Below the pieces are notes generated by a model. That model did not search any database and was not told where the DNA came from. It saw nothing but the letters and a program-made list of their open reading frames with translations. Below are positions 1-6,512 of a stretch of 8,949 nucleotides of DNA, in pieces; the first letter of the stretch is position 1; each line of letters opens with the position of its first letter. The DNA is from Candidatus Nitrosomarinus sp. (GTDB lineage: Archaea; Thermoproteota; Nitrososphaeria; Nitrososphaerales; Nitrosopumilaceae). The position numbers and the translations under genes were made by a program. The stretch covers positions 1-8,949 of the forward strand of contig REGF01000044.1 of the NCBI GenBank assembly GCA_003702465.1, written 5' to 3'.

Positions 1-782
1 TTAACAGCTCTTTTTGTAACATCTCTAGCAATAAGATAATGTTTTGCAGGGAAAATTATCATTTGATTAATTTTCTTTTTTTCTTTTAGAGATACATGAT
101 CAAGCATAGTAATTTTTTCTATTTCATCACCGAACATAGATACTCGAATTATATCTTCAGAGTATGCAGGAGTGATATCAATTGTGTCACCTTTTACTCT
201 AAAATTTCCAGGTGCAACTTCAAGATCATTTCTTTCATATCTTGCATCAACTAGTTTTCGAATTAAATCAGTTCGTTTAATTTTTTCACCAGCACTAACA
301 GGAATTGAAGAATCTTTCCATTCTTGAGGATTTCCAAGAGAATAGATACATGAAACAGTTGAAACAATAATTGTAGGCTCACCAGACAAAAGCATTGCCG
401 TAGCTTCTAATCGCATTTTTTCAATTTTTTCATTGATTTGAGTATCTTTTTCTATGTAAGTATCTGTTTGAGGCAAATAACTTTCAGGCTGATAGTAATC
501 ATAGTATGAAACAAAGTAACCAACATTATTGTTTGGAAAGAATTGTTTTAATTCGGCATAGAGTTGTGCAGCAAGAGTTTTGTTATGAGAAATTACTAAT
601 GTGTTTTTTCCAGTTCTAGCAATAACATTAGCAACTGAAAATGTTTTTCCACTACCGGTCACACCAAGTAAAGTTTGAACTGATTTTTTTTCTACTCCCT
701 TAACTAATTCATCAATAGCCTGGGGCTGATCACCAGCAGGAGCATAATCAGACACTAAATCAAATTTGGAAATTTGTTGCAA
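1..782 (-). CDS. uvrB: UvrABC excision nuclease subunit B (UvrB), N-terminal part
   Basis: This is the damage-verifying helicase-like subunit of UvrABC nucleotide excision repair, which loads from UvrA onto damaged DNA and recruits UvrC. About 260 N-terminal residues are present and the C-terminus lies beyond the left edge. Near the N-terminus is the UvrB hallmark SDYAPAGDQPQAI. It is followed by the Walker A motif GVTGSGKT and the beta-hairpin signature SYYDYYQPESYLPQTDTYIE, which clamps DNA. Further on are STVSCIYSLG and FPAKHY, also typical of UvrB. No ATG is available: an in-frame TGA lies at 794-792, and the candidate starts are TTG at 791, TTG at 782 and GTG at 755. I chose TTG at 782 because it gives the usual short lead before the KFDLVSDY segment. 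The 51-bp gap to the upstream gene on the same strand suggests cotranscription. Archaeal uvrABC genes are generally regarded as acquired from bacteria. Confidence 0.95.
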   Translation of the reverse strand, partial: MQQISKFDLVSDYAPAGDQPQAIDELVKGVEKKSVQTLLGVTGSGKTFSVANVIARTGKNTLVISHNKTLAAQLYAELKQFFPNNNVGYFVSYYDYYQPESYLPQTDTYIEKDTQINEKIEKMRLEATAMLLSGEPTIIVSTVSCIYSLGNPQEWKDSSIPVSAGEKIKRTDLIRKLVDARYERNDLEVAPGNFRVKGDTIDITPAYSEDIIRVSMFGDEIEKITMLDHVSLKEKKKINQMIIFPAKHYLIARDVTKRAV

Positions 783-833
783 CAGATACAATCACTGAAA
801 ACTGAATTTAAAGCAATGGTGATGTCAAAATAA

Positions 834-1466
834 TTACCACTTAGGTTCATCAATCATTCGTAAACCACCATCAATTACTTCAAATCCCATTATCTTTAGA
901 GTCGTTTTTGCAGTAGGGGAATCCCTTTCAAGAATTTTTTGAGCTAAAATTACCCTATCATTTGAATTCATGTGTTGTCCAATCTTATATTTTCCATGAA
1001 GTGATTGTGGAGTTACTTTAATGACAGATACAGCATCTAAAACACGCATATCAGGTTTCAAAGGATCATAATTTCCTTCTGGTTGGTATTTTTGCATTAA
1101 TCCATTTAATGCTAAAGTCTTTTCGTTTCTATCAGAAACAAATGAACCAATTCCTTTGATAACTACACTGATGTACAATGTATCAGCTAAAGCTGCATTA
1201 TGAGGATCTTCAAAATATGATGGTAAAAATTCTAATTCCCTATCAGCTTCAAAGCCAACTTTTTCATTTCTAGAAATATTATCTAGTTTTTCACCTTTAA
1301 CATGAGAATGCATGTAAATAGCATTATTTAGAAAAACAAAATTCATTGGAATAATTTGTGGAAATCCATTTACATCAATACTAGAAATCCTACCAACATG
1401 CTCATCATTGAGAAATTCTTTAATTTTTTCAAATGATTTTATTTCAAGAACTCCAACAAGTTGCAT
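834..1466 (-). CDS. Pyridoxamine 5'-phosphate oxidase-related FMN-binding split-barrel protein
   Basis: This 210-residue protein has the NimA/PNPOx-like split-barrel pattern. GRISSIDVNGFPQIIPMNFV (25-44) resembles the first barrel strands, and IYMHSHVKGEKLDNISRN (50-67) is the characteristic flavin-phosphate binding loop. A second barrel half follows around VIKGIGSFV (102-110). The C-terminal part (about 157-195, HGKYKIGQHMNSNDRV onward) resembles the tail of PaiB-type FMN-binding proteins. Members bind FMN, or sometimes F420 or haem, and catalyse redox reactions or sense flavin; the substrate here cannot be read from sequence. It is cytoplasmic, with no signal peptide or membrane segment. 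The ATG start is supported by a TATA-like box 26 nt upstream, implying a leaderless mRNA. uvrB follows 51 bp downstream on the same strand and may share the transcript. The family call is firm; the function is not. Confidence 0.85.
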   Translation of the reverse strand: MQLVGVLEIKSFEKIKEFLNDEHVGRISSIDVNGFPQIIPMNFVFLNNAIYMHSHVKGEKLDNISRNEKVGFEADRELEFLPSYFEDPHNAALADTLYISVVIKGIGSFVSDRNEKTLALNGLMQKYQPEGNYDPLKPDMRVLDAVSVIKVTPQSLHGKYKIGQHMNSNDRVILAQKILERDSPTAKTTLKIMGFEVIDGGLRMIDEPKW

Positions 1467-1487
1467 GGATTAATTTTTTAAAATTAT

Positions 1488-1497
1488 GTTATAAATG
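1488..1497 (-). promoter_or_regulatory. TATA box of the split-barrel protein gene
   Basis: Read on the minus strand, CATTTATAAC is centred about 26 nt from the ATG at 1466. This is the archaeal TATA-to-start-site distance, so transcription should begin at or next to the start codon. It lies in the 85-bp divergent region shared with the gene starting at 1552. Confidence 0.5.
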
Positions 1498-1520
1498 AAG
1501 ATCAAATTATTATGAAAAAT

Positions 1521-1530
1521 ACATAAAATA
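1521..1530 (+). promoter_or_regulatory. TATA box of the lysine-rich coiled-coil gene
   Basis: ACATAAAATA is centred about 26 nt upstream of the ATG at 1552, again predicting a leaderless transcript. It is separate from the oppositely oriented TATA box at 1488-1497, so these two divergent genes probably have independent promoters. Confidence 0.45.
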
Positions 1531-1551
1531 TGAGAAATTAACATAATCTTC

Positions 1552-1776
1552 ATGGATGATCCATATCTAAATGATTTAAGAGGAGAATTCAATAGTTATT
1601 CAAATCAATTAAAAAAATTAAAAAAGAAACTTCTCAAAACAAATTCAATAGAAGAACAAGAGAAGATTATCAAACAAATTGATTCTACAGCAAAAAAAAT
1701 GGAAAATAATCAAAAACAATCAGTCAAAGTGACAAAATCAAGGTTAAAAGAAAGAAAGAAAAAATCAAAAAGATAG
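1552..1776 (+). CDS. Small lysine-rich coiled-coil protein, unknown function
   Basis: This 74-residue protein is dominated by Lys, Glu, Gln and Asn. Residues about 15-60 form heptad-like amphipathic helix patterns (SNQLKKLKKKLLK, then IEEQEKIIKQIDSTAKKME). The C-terminus is a very basic tail, SRLKERKKKSKR. No enzyme motif, Cys cluster or membrane segment is visible. The composition suits a nucleic-acid-associated or dimerising small protein, but that is inference only. The ATG is supported by a TATA-like box 26 nt upstream. It is convergent with, and nearly touching, the tiny minus-strand ORF ending at 1778. I do not recognise the family. Confidence 0.7.
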   Translation: MDDPYLNDLRGEFNSYSNQLKKLKKKLLKTNSIEEQEKIIKQIDSTAKKMENNQKQSVKVTKSRLKERKKKSKR

Positions 1777-1777
1777 A

Positions 1778-1867
1778 TTATTCAGAATCCAGGTCTTTTG
1801 ATAATTCCTTTAGTTGTAATATTTTACACCCAAATTCATTACATTCAGTCTTCATTTCTTTACTCAT
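1778..1867 (-). CDS. Possible 29-residue C-x4-C microprotein
   Basis: A minus-strand ORF runs from ATG 1867 to TAA 1778-1780, starting MSKEMKTECNEFGCK. It contains Cys9 and Cys14 in the C-x4-C spacing that recurs in the Cys-rich ORFs at the right end of the window, followed by a short amphipathic helix (ILQLKELSKDL). It ends one base after the stop codon of the convergent gene, which is the tight packing expected of real genes here. No clear TATA box lies at the leaderless distance, and the ORF is short enough to be accidental. A single C-x4-C pair could bind metal only as a dimer or with a partner. Confidence 0.35.
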   Translation of the reverse strand: MSKEMKTECNEFGCKILQLKELSKDLDSE

Positions 1868-1982
1868 AGTAAATAATTACAAAAAATACCAAAAATACAG
1901 AACATTCTAAAAATTGACTTTATTGATTCAAACTTTTCATTAATGTAAATTCCTAAATTTGACATTAATTTGATGGAAAATA

Positions 1983-2402
1983 ATGGAGCATAATGAAGAA
2001 ACTGAAGAAGCCACAAATCAGGTAATCAATCTTTTAGAAGAATGGGGTTCACAATCTAAATTTATCTGGTTTAGGGAATTACATAGAATTACAGATATCG
2101 ATAAAGGATTACTTCGAAATATTCTCAATGAATTAAAAAAATCAAGGGAAATCAAAGAAATGCACGGAACTAATAACAGAATATTTTTTTGTCTTAGAAG
2201 ATATTACATAAAGTGTAGAGATGTAGAATTTAGATTCAAAGGAAAAGAAATCATGTTAAGGGATGGTAGCAAAACAAAGATCATTCAAGGGTCAACAAAT
2301 TCCACGGAGAGAACAAGAAAAAGATTACTTAAACAGGCCACTAAAAGAAAATCAAAGCAATCAGCAAAAAAGAAAAATCAACATAATTCTCGAAATCGCT
2401 AA
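1983..2402 (+). CDS. Winged-helix-like DNA-binding protein with basic C-terminal tail
   Basis: In this 139-residue protein, residues about 8-75 have the helix-turn-helix pattern of a winged-helix domain. Helix ATNQVINLLEEWG is followed by WFRELHRITDID, then a recognition-like helix KGLLRNILNELKKSREI, then a hairpin-like segment HGTNNRIFFCLRRYY. The rest is a polar and then very basic, probably disordered tail (110-139, many K/R) that could bind nucleic acid nonspecifically. No effector domain is present. An ATG at 1973 is out of frame and opens only a six-codon reading frame, so 1983 is the start. Its stop codon overlaps that of the convergent gene on minus. I infer a transcription factor or chromatin-associated protein and do not recognise a named family. 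Confidence 0.7.
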   Translation: MEHNEETEEATNQVINLLEEWGSQSKFIWFRELHRITDIDKGLLRNILNELKKSREIKEMHGTNNRIFFCLRRYYIKCRDVEFRFKGKEIMLRDGSKTKIIQGSTNSTERTRKRLLKQATKRKSKQSAKKKNQHNSRNR

Positions 2403-2626
2403 AAATCTTCAGATTGTCGTCTCATAAATTTTGATTCAGCACGTTTAATTTTTTCAGATTCTGCAACATCTTCAGTCATATCATATAGATGATGTAACTT
2501 CATGTCTGGAACTAATTCATCATTTTTTTCATCGTTCAAATCTATTTCAATGTTAGATAAAATTTCCAAATTTTCATCTAAAATGTCAAGACATTTTTTT
2601 ACAGTATCTGGCAAATCGTCATTCAT
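2399..2626 (-). CDS. Small acidic protein, unknown function
   Basis: This is a 75-residue product from ATG 2626 (MNDDLPDTVKKCLDILDENL), or 82 residues if GTG 2647 is used, which adds MKILRII. The protein is acidic and probably helical. Residues 5-32 look amphipathic and the tail (about 55-75) is charged, with KRAESKFMRRQ. It has one Cys and no recognisable motif. I prefer the ATG because an AT-rich TTTATT element on the minus strand is centred about 25 nt upstream, the leaderless spacing seen at other genes here; the GTG remains possible. It follows the LLM oxidoreductase gene by 48 bp on the same strand and could also be read from that transcript. Its stop overlaps the stop of the convergent winged-helix gene. 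I do not recognise a family. Confidence 0.65.
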   Translation of the reverse strand: MNDDLPDTVKKCLDILDENLEILSNIEIDLNDEKNDELVPDMKLHHLYDMTEDVAESEKIKRAESKFMRRQSEDF

Positions 2627-2674
2627 AATGATACGTAAAATTTTCACAATAAATTGTGTTATAACAGTTTAGGA

Positions 2675-3784
2675 TTAACCGTATTTTTCTTTATTTTTCT
2701 GACGTAATGCAGGCATAACATGACTTGCAAATTTATCAATTGAGCCAAAGTAATTCTTACCCCAGAATCTAATAACAAAGTGATTAACACCAGCTTCCAT
2801 GAATCTCTCAAATACAGGAATGATATCTTCAGGAGTTCCAACTGCAGTTGATGAACGGGCAATAGGATCTGGAATTTTAGTTGCAGCCTCTCTCATCTTA
2901 ATAATCCAATCTTGATTAGACATTGAATATTCTGTAAAGTATTTTACAAAATCAAATCCTTCAATTTCTTTTAAATCGTGGACTCTCAAAATTTCAGGTT
3001 TAAACAAACTAACTTTAACAGCTTCTTTCATTTTTGCCCATGAGGCTTCTGCATCATCTGAAAAGTAAACGTCAATGTCTAAAGCCATTTCAAAATTATC
3101 TTTATCTTCTTGGCTTCTTCCATATTTGTCCATAGCAGTTTCAATTTGGATACGATGGTCTTCAAATAATTCAGGAGTATAACCAATTGGCAACCAACCT
3201 TCACCAAGTTTACCAGTTAAATCTAATGTTCGTTTTCCACCAGATGCCATGTATGTTGGTGGATGTGGTTTTCTAATTGGCGGAGCTTGTAAACATGCTT
3301 TTTCTAATTTGTAATATTTTCCTTCATAGTCTACAGTATTATCAGGATTAGAATGATAGAGTGTTTTAATTACCTCAATTTGTTCGGCCCATTTTGAAAC
3401 TGGTTTTTCAAATGGAATACAAAATTCTTTAAGATTTTGTGCTTCACCTGCACCAATTCCAAGAATTGCTCTACCTTTAGAAACCCTATCCAAAGTAATT
3501 GCAGCTAAGGCAATATTTGATGGATGTCTTCTAATGGCGTCAGTTACACAAGTTCCTAGTTCAACATTATTTGTTACTGCAGCAATTGCAGATAACATAA
3601 CCCATGGATCTAAAACAGTTGCATTTTTCCATTGTGGGACATTTGTATGGTCCATATAGAAAATTGAATCATAACCAGTTTTATCAGCAAGCATACATGC
3701 TGTTAGAATCTGATCTTCAGTATATCCTGCTCTAGCAACATTTAGTCCATTTTGAATACCAAATTTGAGATTTTTATGTGCCAA
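2675..3784 (-). CDS. LLM-class F420/flavin-dependent oxidoreductase (Mer/FGD-like)
   Basis: This 369-residue TIM-barrel protein belongs to the luciferase-like monooxygenase superfamily. In F420-producing archaea, members such as methylenetetrahydromethanopterin reductase and glucose-6-phosphate dehydrogenase transfer hydride with coenzyme F420. Visible signatures are strand 1 KFGIQNG (7-13), DHTNVP (45-50), the family motif GRAILGIGAGE (104-114), PPTYMASGG (175-183), and the C-terminal GTPEDIIPVFERFMEAGVNH (316-335). Thaumarchaeal homologues are often labelled methylene-H4MPT reductase, but the true substrate cannot be read from sequence. The start must be TTG 3784: an in-frame TAA lies directly upstream and beta-strand 1 begins at residue 7. 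The TATA box about 25 nt upstream supports this start. It is probably transcribed separately from the Fe-ADH gene behind it, because a T-tract terminator and an AT-rich promoter lie between them. Confidence 0.9.
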   Translation of the reverse strand: MAHKNLKFGIQNGLNVARAGYTEDQILTACMLADKTGYDSIFYMDHTNVPQWKNATVLDPWVMLSAIAAVTNNVELGTCVTDAIRRHPSNIALAAITLDRVSKGRAILGIGAGEAQNLKEFCIPFEKPVSKWAEQIEVIKTLYHSNPDNTVDYEGKYYKLEKACLQAPPIRKPHPPTYMASGGKRTLDLTGKLGEGWLPIGYTPELFEDHRIQIETAMDKYGRSQEDKDNFEMALDIDVYFSDDAEASWAKMKEAVKVSLFKPEILRVHDLKEIEGFDFVKYFTEYSMSNQDWIIKMREAATKIPDPIARSSTAVGTPEDIIPVFERFMEAGVNHFVIRFWGKNYFGSIDKFASHVMPALRQKNKEKYG

Positions 3785-3800
3785 TTATCATGACTTTAAA

Positions 3801-3815
3801 TCATTATAATAAAAA
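3801..3815 (-). promoter_or_regulatory. TATA box of the LLM oxidoreductase gene
   Basis: Minus-strand TTTTTATTATAATGA is centred about 25 nt from the TTG at 3784, predicting a leaderless mRNA that starts at a TTG codon. The inverted repeat at 3818-3833 abuts the upstream side, where TFB and regulators bind. Confidence 0.5.
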
Positions 3816-3817
3816 GT

Positions 3818-3833
3818 TTGGCGAAGCTGCCAA
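3818..3833. repeat. 16-bp inverted repeat next to the LLM gene TATA box
   Basis: TTGGC-GAAGCT-GCCAA is a perfect 5-bp inverted repeat around a 6-nt centre. It lies two bases upstream (minus-strand sense) of the TATA box at 3801-3815 and is GC-rich for this intergenic region. The position suits a regulator operator overlapping the TFB recognition element. A transcribed hairpin is unlikely, because it lies upstream of the LLM start site and beyond the T-tracts that follow the Fe-ADH gene. Confidence 0.35.
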
Positions 3834-3850
3834 TATCGCAGTTTGTAAAT

Positions 3851-3871
3851 AAAAGAAAAAGAAGTAAAAAA
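3851..3871 (-). terminator. T-tract terminator after the Fe-ADH gene
   Basis: On the minus strand, three successive T-runs (six, five and four T) occur within about 30 nt after the Fe-ADH stop codon. Archaeal RNA polymerase terminates at such U-rich tracts without needing a hairpin, so this probably separates the Fe-ADH transcript from the LLM gene downstream. Confidence 0.5.
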
Positions 3872-3879
3872 GAAGTTTT

Positions 3880-4824
3880 TTAGAGATTACCTGCTTTGAT
3901 ATCTTCAAGACATTTTACTACATCATCTTTTGATATTGGTATTGGATTTGGATCCAAGTGTCCTTTATCAGTCATGACGGTGTCAGCAGCTTCAGAAACA
4001 TCAGTTTTGAGTTCTAATTTATCAAAACCAAGTTTATCCATTGCTTCTTTGAATCTATCATAGAAGATTGATTTGTTATGTTTGTGTGCAACTGTTGTAC
4101 AAGATGATAAGGAATAACCATGTGGTACACCTTCATTTGAGAAAACATAAGACAAAGCATGTCCCAATGTTGTAGAACAATTTCCGAATCCCATTCCAGA
4201 TAACATTGATCCGTATGGATAATTTTCTGGTTTGTCATTCATGATTGCATCATAAAGAATCTCAAATGCTTGTTTACAGAGAGTTCTAGTCAAGTCATTA
4301 CCTAGTTTACTATCGTAACCTTCAGTAGCTTGAGCACATGCATCACAGACAGAATTTTTGATAACTTGTTCTGGAGTTCCATCCATAAAGTAGGAATCAA
4401 CTACAGCCATGTCAGCTAAGAATCTGTCTTCACGTAACAATTTCTTTTTTCCATCAAATTTTAGAACACAATAAGTTGTCATTTCAGCTCCAGTTCCAAA
4501 TGTTGTTGGAATTAGAATTTTCTCTTTTTTCATTTCAGGTGCAGCATATTTTACTACATCCATAGAACTTCCACCACCGAGTCCAATTAGAACTGAAGGG
4601 TTTTTGTCTTTGAATTGAGAAATGACAGTATTGACATCATCAATTGATGGTTCAGGTTTTACTTGATCATACAACATATAATCCTGAATTCCCATTTTGG
4701 CCAACCATTTGTCAGACAATGCTGGAGGGACGGTTGTTACAACCAGGGCATTTTTTGGATATTCTGTTTCACCAAGTGCATTTTCTCCAAAATTGATAAC
4801 TTTTGGAATGCGTACTGTATGCAT
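3880..4824 (-). CDS. Iron-type alcohol dehydrogenase, probable malonic semialdehyde reductase
   Basis: This group III (iron-type) alcohol dehydrogenase most likely reduces malonic semialdehyde to 3-hydroxypropionate with NADPH in the thaumarchaeal 3-hydroxypropionate/4-hydroxybutyrate CO2-fixation cycle, as reported for Nitrosopumilus maritimus Nmar_1110. Reduction of succinic semialdehyde is an alternative. Visible are the family N-terminus (VINFGENAL, 9-17), the nucleotide-binding GLGGGSSMDVVK (81-92), TTFGTGAE (107-114), and the metal-site regions DACAQATEGY (161-170), GHALSY (221-226) and PHG (234-236). Compared with FucO (Asp196, His200, His263, His277), the equivalents are Asp161, Gln165, His222 and His235, so one metal ligand is Gln rather than His. 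At 314 residues it is shorter than the usual 350-400. The ATG start is supported by a TATA box 26 nt upstream that is shared with the divergent glycerate kinase gene. The enzyme class is firm; the exact substrate is inferred from organism type. Confidence 0.88.
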   Translation of the reverse strand: MHTVRIPKVINFGENALGETEYPKNALVVTTVPPALSDKWLAKMGIQDYMLYDQVKPEPSIDDVNTVISQFKDKNPSVLIGLGGGSSMDVVKYAAPEMKKEKILIPTTFGTGAEMTTYCVLKFDGKKKLLREDRFLADMAVVDSYFMDGTPEQVIKNSVCDACAQATEGYDSKLGNDLTRTLCKQAFEILYDAIMNDKPENYPYGSMLSGMGFGNCSTTLGHALSYVFSNEGVPHGYSLSSCTTVAHKHNKSIFYDRFKEAMDKLGFDKLELKTDVSEAADTVMTDKGHLDPNPIPISKDDVVKCLEDIKAGNL

Positions 4825-4844
4825 AAAAAAACACCATTGGTTTG

Positions 4845-4855
4845 TTTATTATATC
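4845..4855. promoter_or_regulatory. Shared bidirectional TATA box
   Basis: TTTATTATATC reads as a TATA box on plus, and GATATAATAAA does so on minus. Its centre (4850) is about 25 nt from the glycerate kinase ATG at 4875 and about 26 nt from the Fe-ADH ATG at 4824. No other TATA-like element fits either gene in the 50-bp gap, so one symmetric core promoter probably serves both leaderless genes. Confidence 0.55.
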
Positions 4856-4874
4856 TTACAGTAATGTAGATCAT

Positions 4875-6152
4875 ATGATAATTGAGAACTTTGAAGAATT
4901 AGCTATTACTGAAAAGAAAAAAGATTGTTTAGAGATTTTAGAATCAGGGCTTCAAGCAGCAAATCCTCACAACATTTTACCAAATTATGTTACACCAAAT
5001 GAAATTAGACTAAATGGAAAGAGAGTAGACATTTCCAAATATTCTAACATTTACACAGTGGCATTTGGAAAAGCAGGAGATTCTATGACTAGAGCAATTA
5101 ATTCAATTATTCCAATTAAAAGCGGAATTATAGTAATATTAAAAGGTTCAAGATCAAAAATTAAGGGTAAAAAATTTAAAATTTTTAATTTTAGTCATCA
5201 AAAACCCGAAAAATCAAGCGTAAAGGCAGCAAAAGAAGTGATGAAATTTGTGGAAAATAAAAAAAATAAAGAATTAATCATTTTTCTTGTATCAGGAGGA
5301 GGTTCATCATTACTAGCAATGCCAGATGAAATTACATTAAATGATAAAATTCACGTTACGGATTTACTATTAAAATCAGGTGCAACAATTCAAGAATTCA
5401 ATTGTATTAGAAAACATCTATCAAAAATCAAAGGTGGAAAATTATTACAAAATATGAAATGTGATGGAATAAGTTTGATTATGTCTGATGTTGAAAATGA
5501 TGATTTATCATCAATTGCTTCAGGAACAACATACATGGACAATACAACTTATCAAGATGCAATGGACATAATAGAAAAATATAGATTAAAAAGAAAAATC
5601 CCTATTGAAGTTTTACAAGTTTTAGGTAATGGATTACATAATCAAAAACCAGAAACGCCAAAAAAATCAAAGATTGAAAATTTCATTATTGCAAATAATA
5701 ACAATTGTTTAGAATCAATGGAAAAAACAGCAAAGGAAAAAGGATACAAAGTTTCAAAAATTCAAAATTATGGAGATATCAAAATAGTAGTCAAAAAGAT
5801 ATTAGAAAATATTTCTGAGGAACAAAATTCTTGTTTAATTTTTGGGGGAGAACCAACAGTTAAAGTATTAGGGAAAGGTCAAGGAGGAAGAAATCAAGAA
5901 TTAGTATTAAGAATATTAAAAAATACACAAAAATTCAAAAAAATCACGATTGCATCAATGGGAACAGATGGAATAGATGGAAATTCAAATTTTGCAGGAG
6001 CAATCATTGAAAATATCAAAATAGATTTGAATGTCATGAAAGAGTTTTTAAAAAATAGTGATTCAGCAAGGTTTTTTCAAAAACAAAAAGGAAATATCAA
6101 AACAGGTTATACACACACAAATTTAATGGATATAGGCGTAATTTTGAAGTAA
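4875..6152 (+). CDS. Glycerate 2-kinase (DUF4147/MOFRL family)
   Basis: This enzyme phosphorylates D-glycerate to 2-phosphoglycerate with ATP, feeding C3 units into lower glycolysis and gluconeogenesis. The 425-residue protein has the full family architecture. In the N-terminal domain are GLQAANPHNILPNYV (25-39), AFGKAGDSM (63-71) with the catalytic-type Lys66, VSGGGSSLL (139-147), and NCIRKHLSKIKGGKL (176-190). MSDVENDDLSSIASGTT (203-219) is the variant of the usual SDV...ASGPT motif, with Thr where Pro is common. The C-terminal MOFRL domain carries FGGEPTVKV (323-331), GKGQGGRNQE (333-342) with Arg339, and MGTDGIDGN (362-370). An in-frame TTG at 4842 would add 11 residues, but it lies upstream of the predicted transcription start. 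ATG 4875 is 25 nt from the TATA box shared with the Fe-ADH gene, so expression of the two is probably coupled. Confidence 0.9.
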   Translation: MIIENFEELAITEKKKDCLEILESGLQAANPHNILPNYVTPNEIRLNGKRVDISKYSNIYTVAFGKAGDSMTRAINSIIPIKSGIIVILKGSRSKIKGKKFKIFNFSHQKPEKSSVKAAKEVMKFVENKKNKELIIFLVSGGGSSLLAMPDEITLNDKIHVTDLLLKSGATIQEFNCIRKHLSKIKGGKLLQNMKCDGISLIMSDVENDDLSSIASGTTYMDNTTYQDAMDIIEKYRLKRKIPIEVLQVLGNGLHNQKPETPKKSKIENFIIANNNNCLESMEKTAKEKGYKVSKIQNYGDIKIVVKKILENISEEQNSCLIFGGEPTVKVLGKGQGGRNQELVLRILKNTQKFKKITIASMGTDGIDGNSNFAGAIIENIKIDLNVMKEFLKNSDSARFFQKQKGNIKTGYTHTNLMDIGVILK

Positions 6153-6156
6153 ATTT

Positions 6157-6456
6157 TCATCGCTGTCTTTCATAAAACTCTACAGGATGATCAAATTGAC
6201 GATTATAATCAACTTCTATCCAAAATTTTTCCTCATCGATTTCCTTACCTTCTGAAATCCAAACATTTAGAACTTTTTGCATAAACATTTGAGTGGTAGT
6301 ATCAATTTGGGGTCTAACTCCGGTTTCATTTTCTATACGGTCTCGTTCTTGTTTGAATTTTGTTAATAAATTTTTTAGATGTTTCCCATTGATACTAGCA
6401 GCCCGATTTCTTTTGGCAATTTCTAAATCTTTTCTAAAATTTGATAAAAACCCCAT
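6157..6456 (-). CDS. Small soluble protein, unknown function
   Basis: This 99-residue protein is charged and mostly helical. A basic N-terminal helix (FRKDLEIAKRNRAAS, 7-21) is followed by a coiled-coil-like stretch HLKNLLTKFKQERDRIENE (26-44). A more ordered aromatic C-terminal half contains MFMQKVLNVWISEG and EEKFWIEVDYNRQFDHPVEFY. There is no Cys, signal peptide or membrane segment. The folded-looking C-terminal half suggests a genuine conserved protein rather than a chance ORF. The ATG is supported by an AT-rich box about 25 nt upstream. Its stop is 4 bp from the convergent glycerate kinase stop. I do not recognise the family and cannot assign a function. Confidence 0.7.
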   Translation of the reverse strand: MGFLSNFRKDLEIAKRNRAASINGKHLKNLLTKFKQERDRIENETGVRPQIDTTTQMFMQKVLNVWISEGKEIDEEKFWIEVDYNRQFDHPVEFYERQR

Positions 6457-6475
6457 ATCTAAACTAGAATAGTTT

Positions 6476-6485
6476 TTTTAAAAAT
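6476..6485 (-). promoter_or_regulatory. TATA box of the 99-residue protein gene, overlapping a T-tract
   Basis: The minus-strand AT-rich element TTTTTAAAAA is centred about 25 nt upstream of ATG 6456. T-runs in the same 56-bp gap also follow the Lrp gene stop at 6513, so this stretch probably serves both as the end of the Lrp transcript and as the promoter of the next gene. Confidence 0.35.
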
Positions 6486-6512
6486 ATTTACTTAAAAGAA
6501 TTTTTTATTAAA

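Noticed and set aside
2659..2862. 67-codon minus-strand ORF
   Set aside because: It lies inside the LLM oxidoreductase gene in another frame, with no recognisable features of its own.
4014..4238. 74-codon minus-strand ORF
   Set aside because: It is an out-of-frame shadow of the Fe-ADH gene, whose motifs are clear in the other frame.
4663..4869. 68-codon plus-strand ORF
   Set aside because: It is antisense to the Fe-ADH N-terminus and runs through the shared promoter; the translation is not protein-like.
4842..4874. TTG 4842 as the glycerate kinase start
   Set aside because: It would begin inside the TATA box, upstream of the predicted transcription start; ATG 4875 fits the leaderless spacing.
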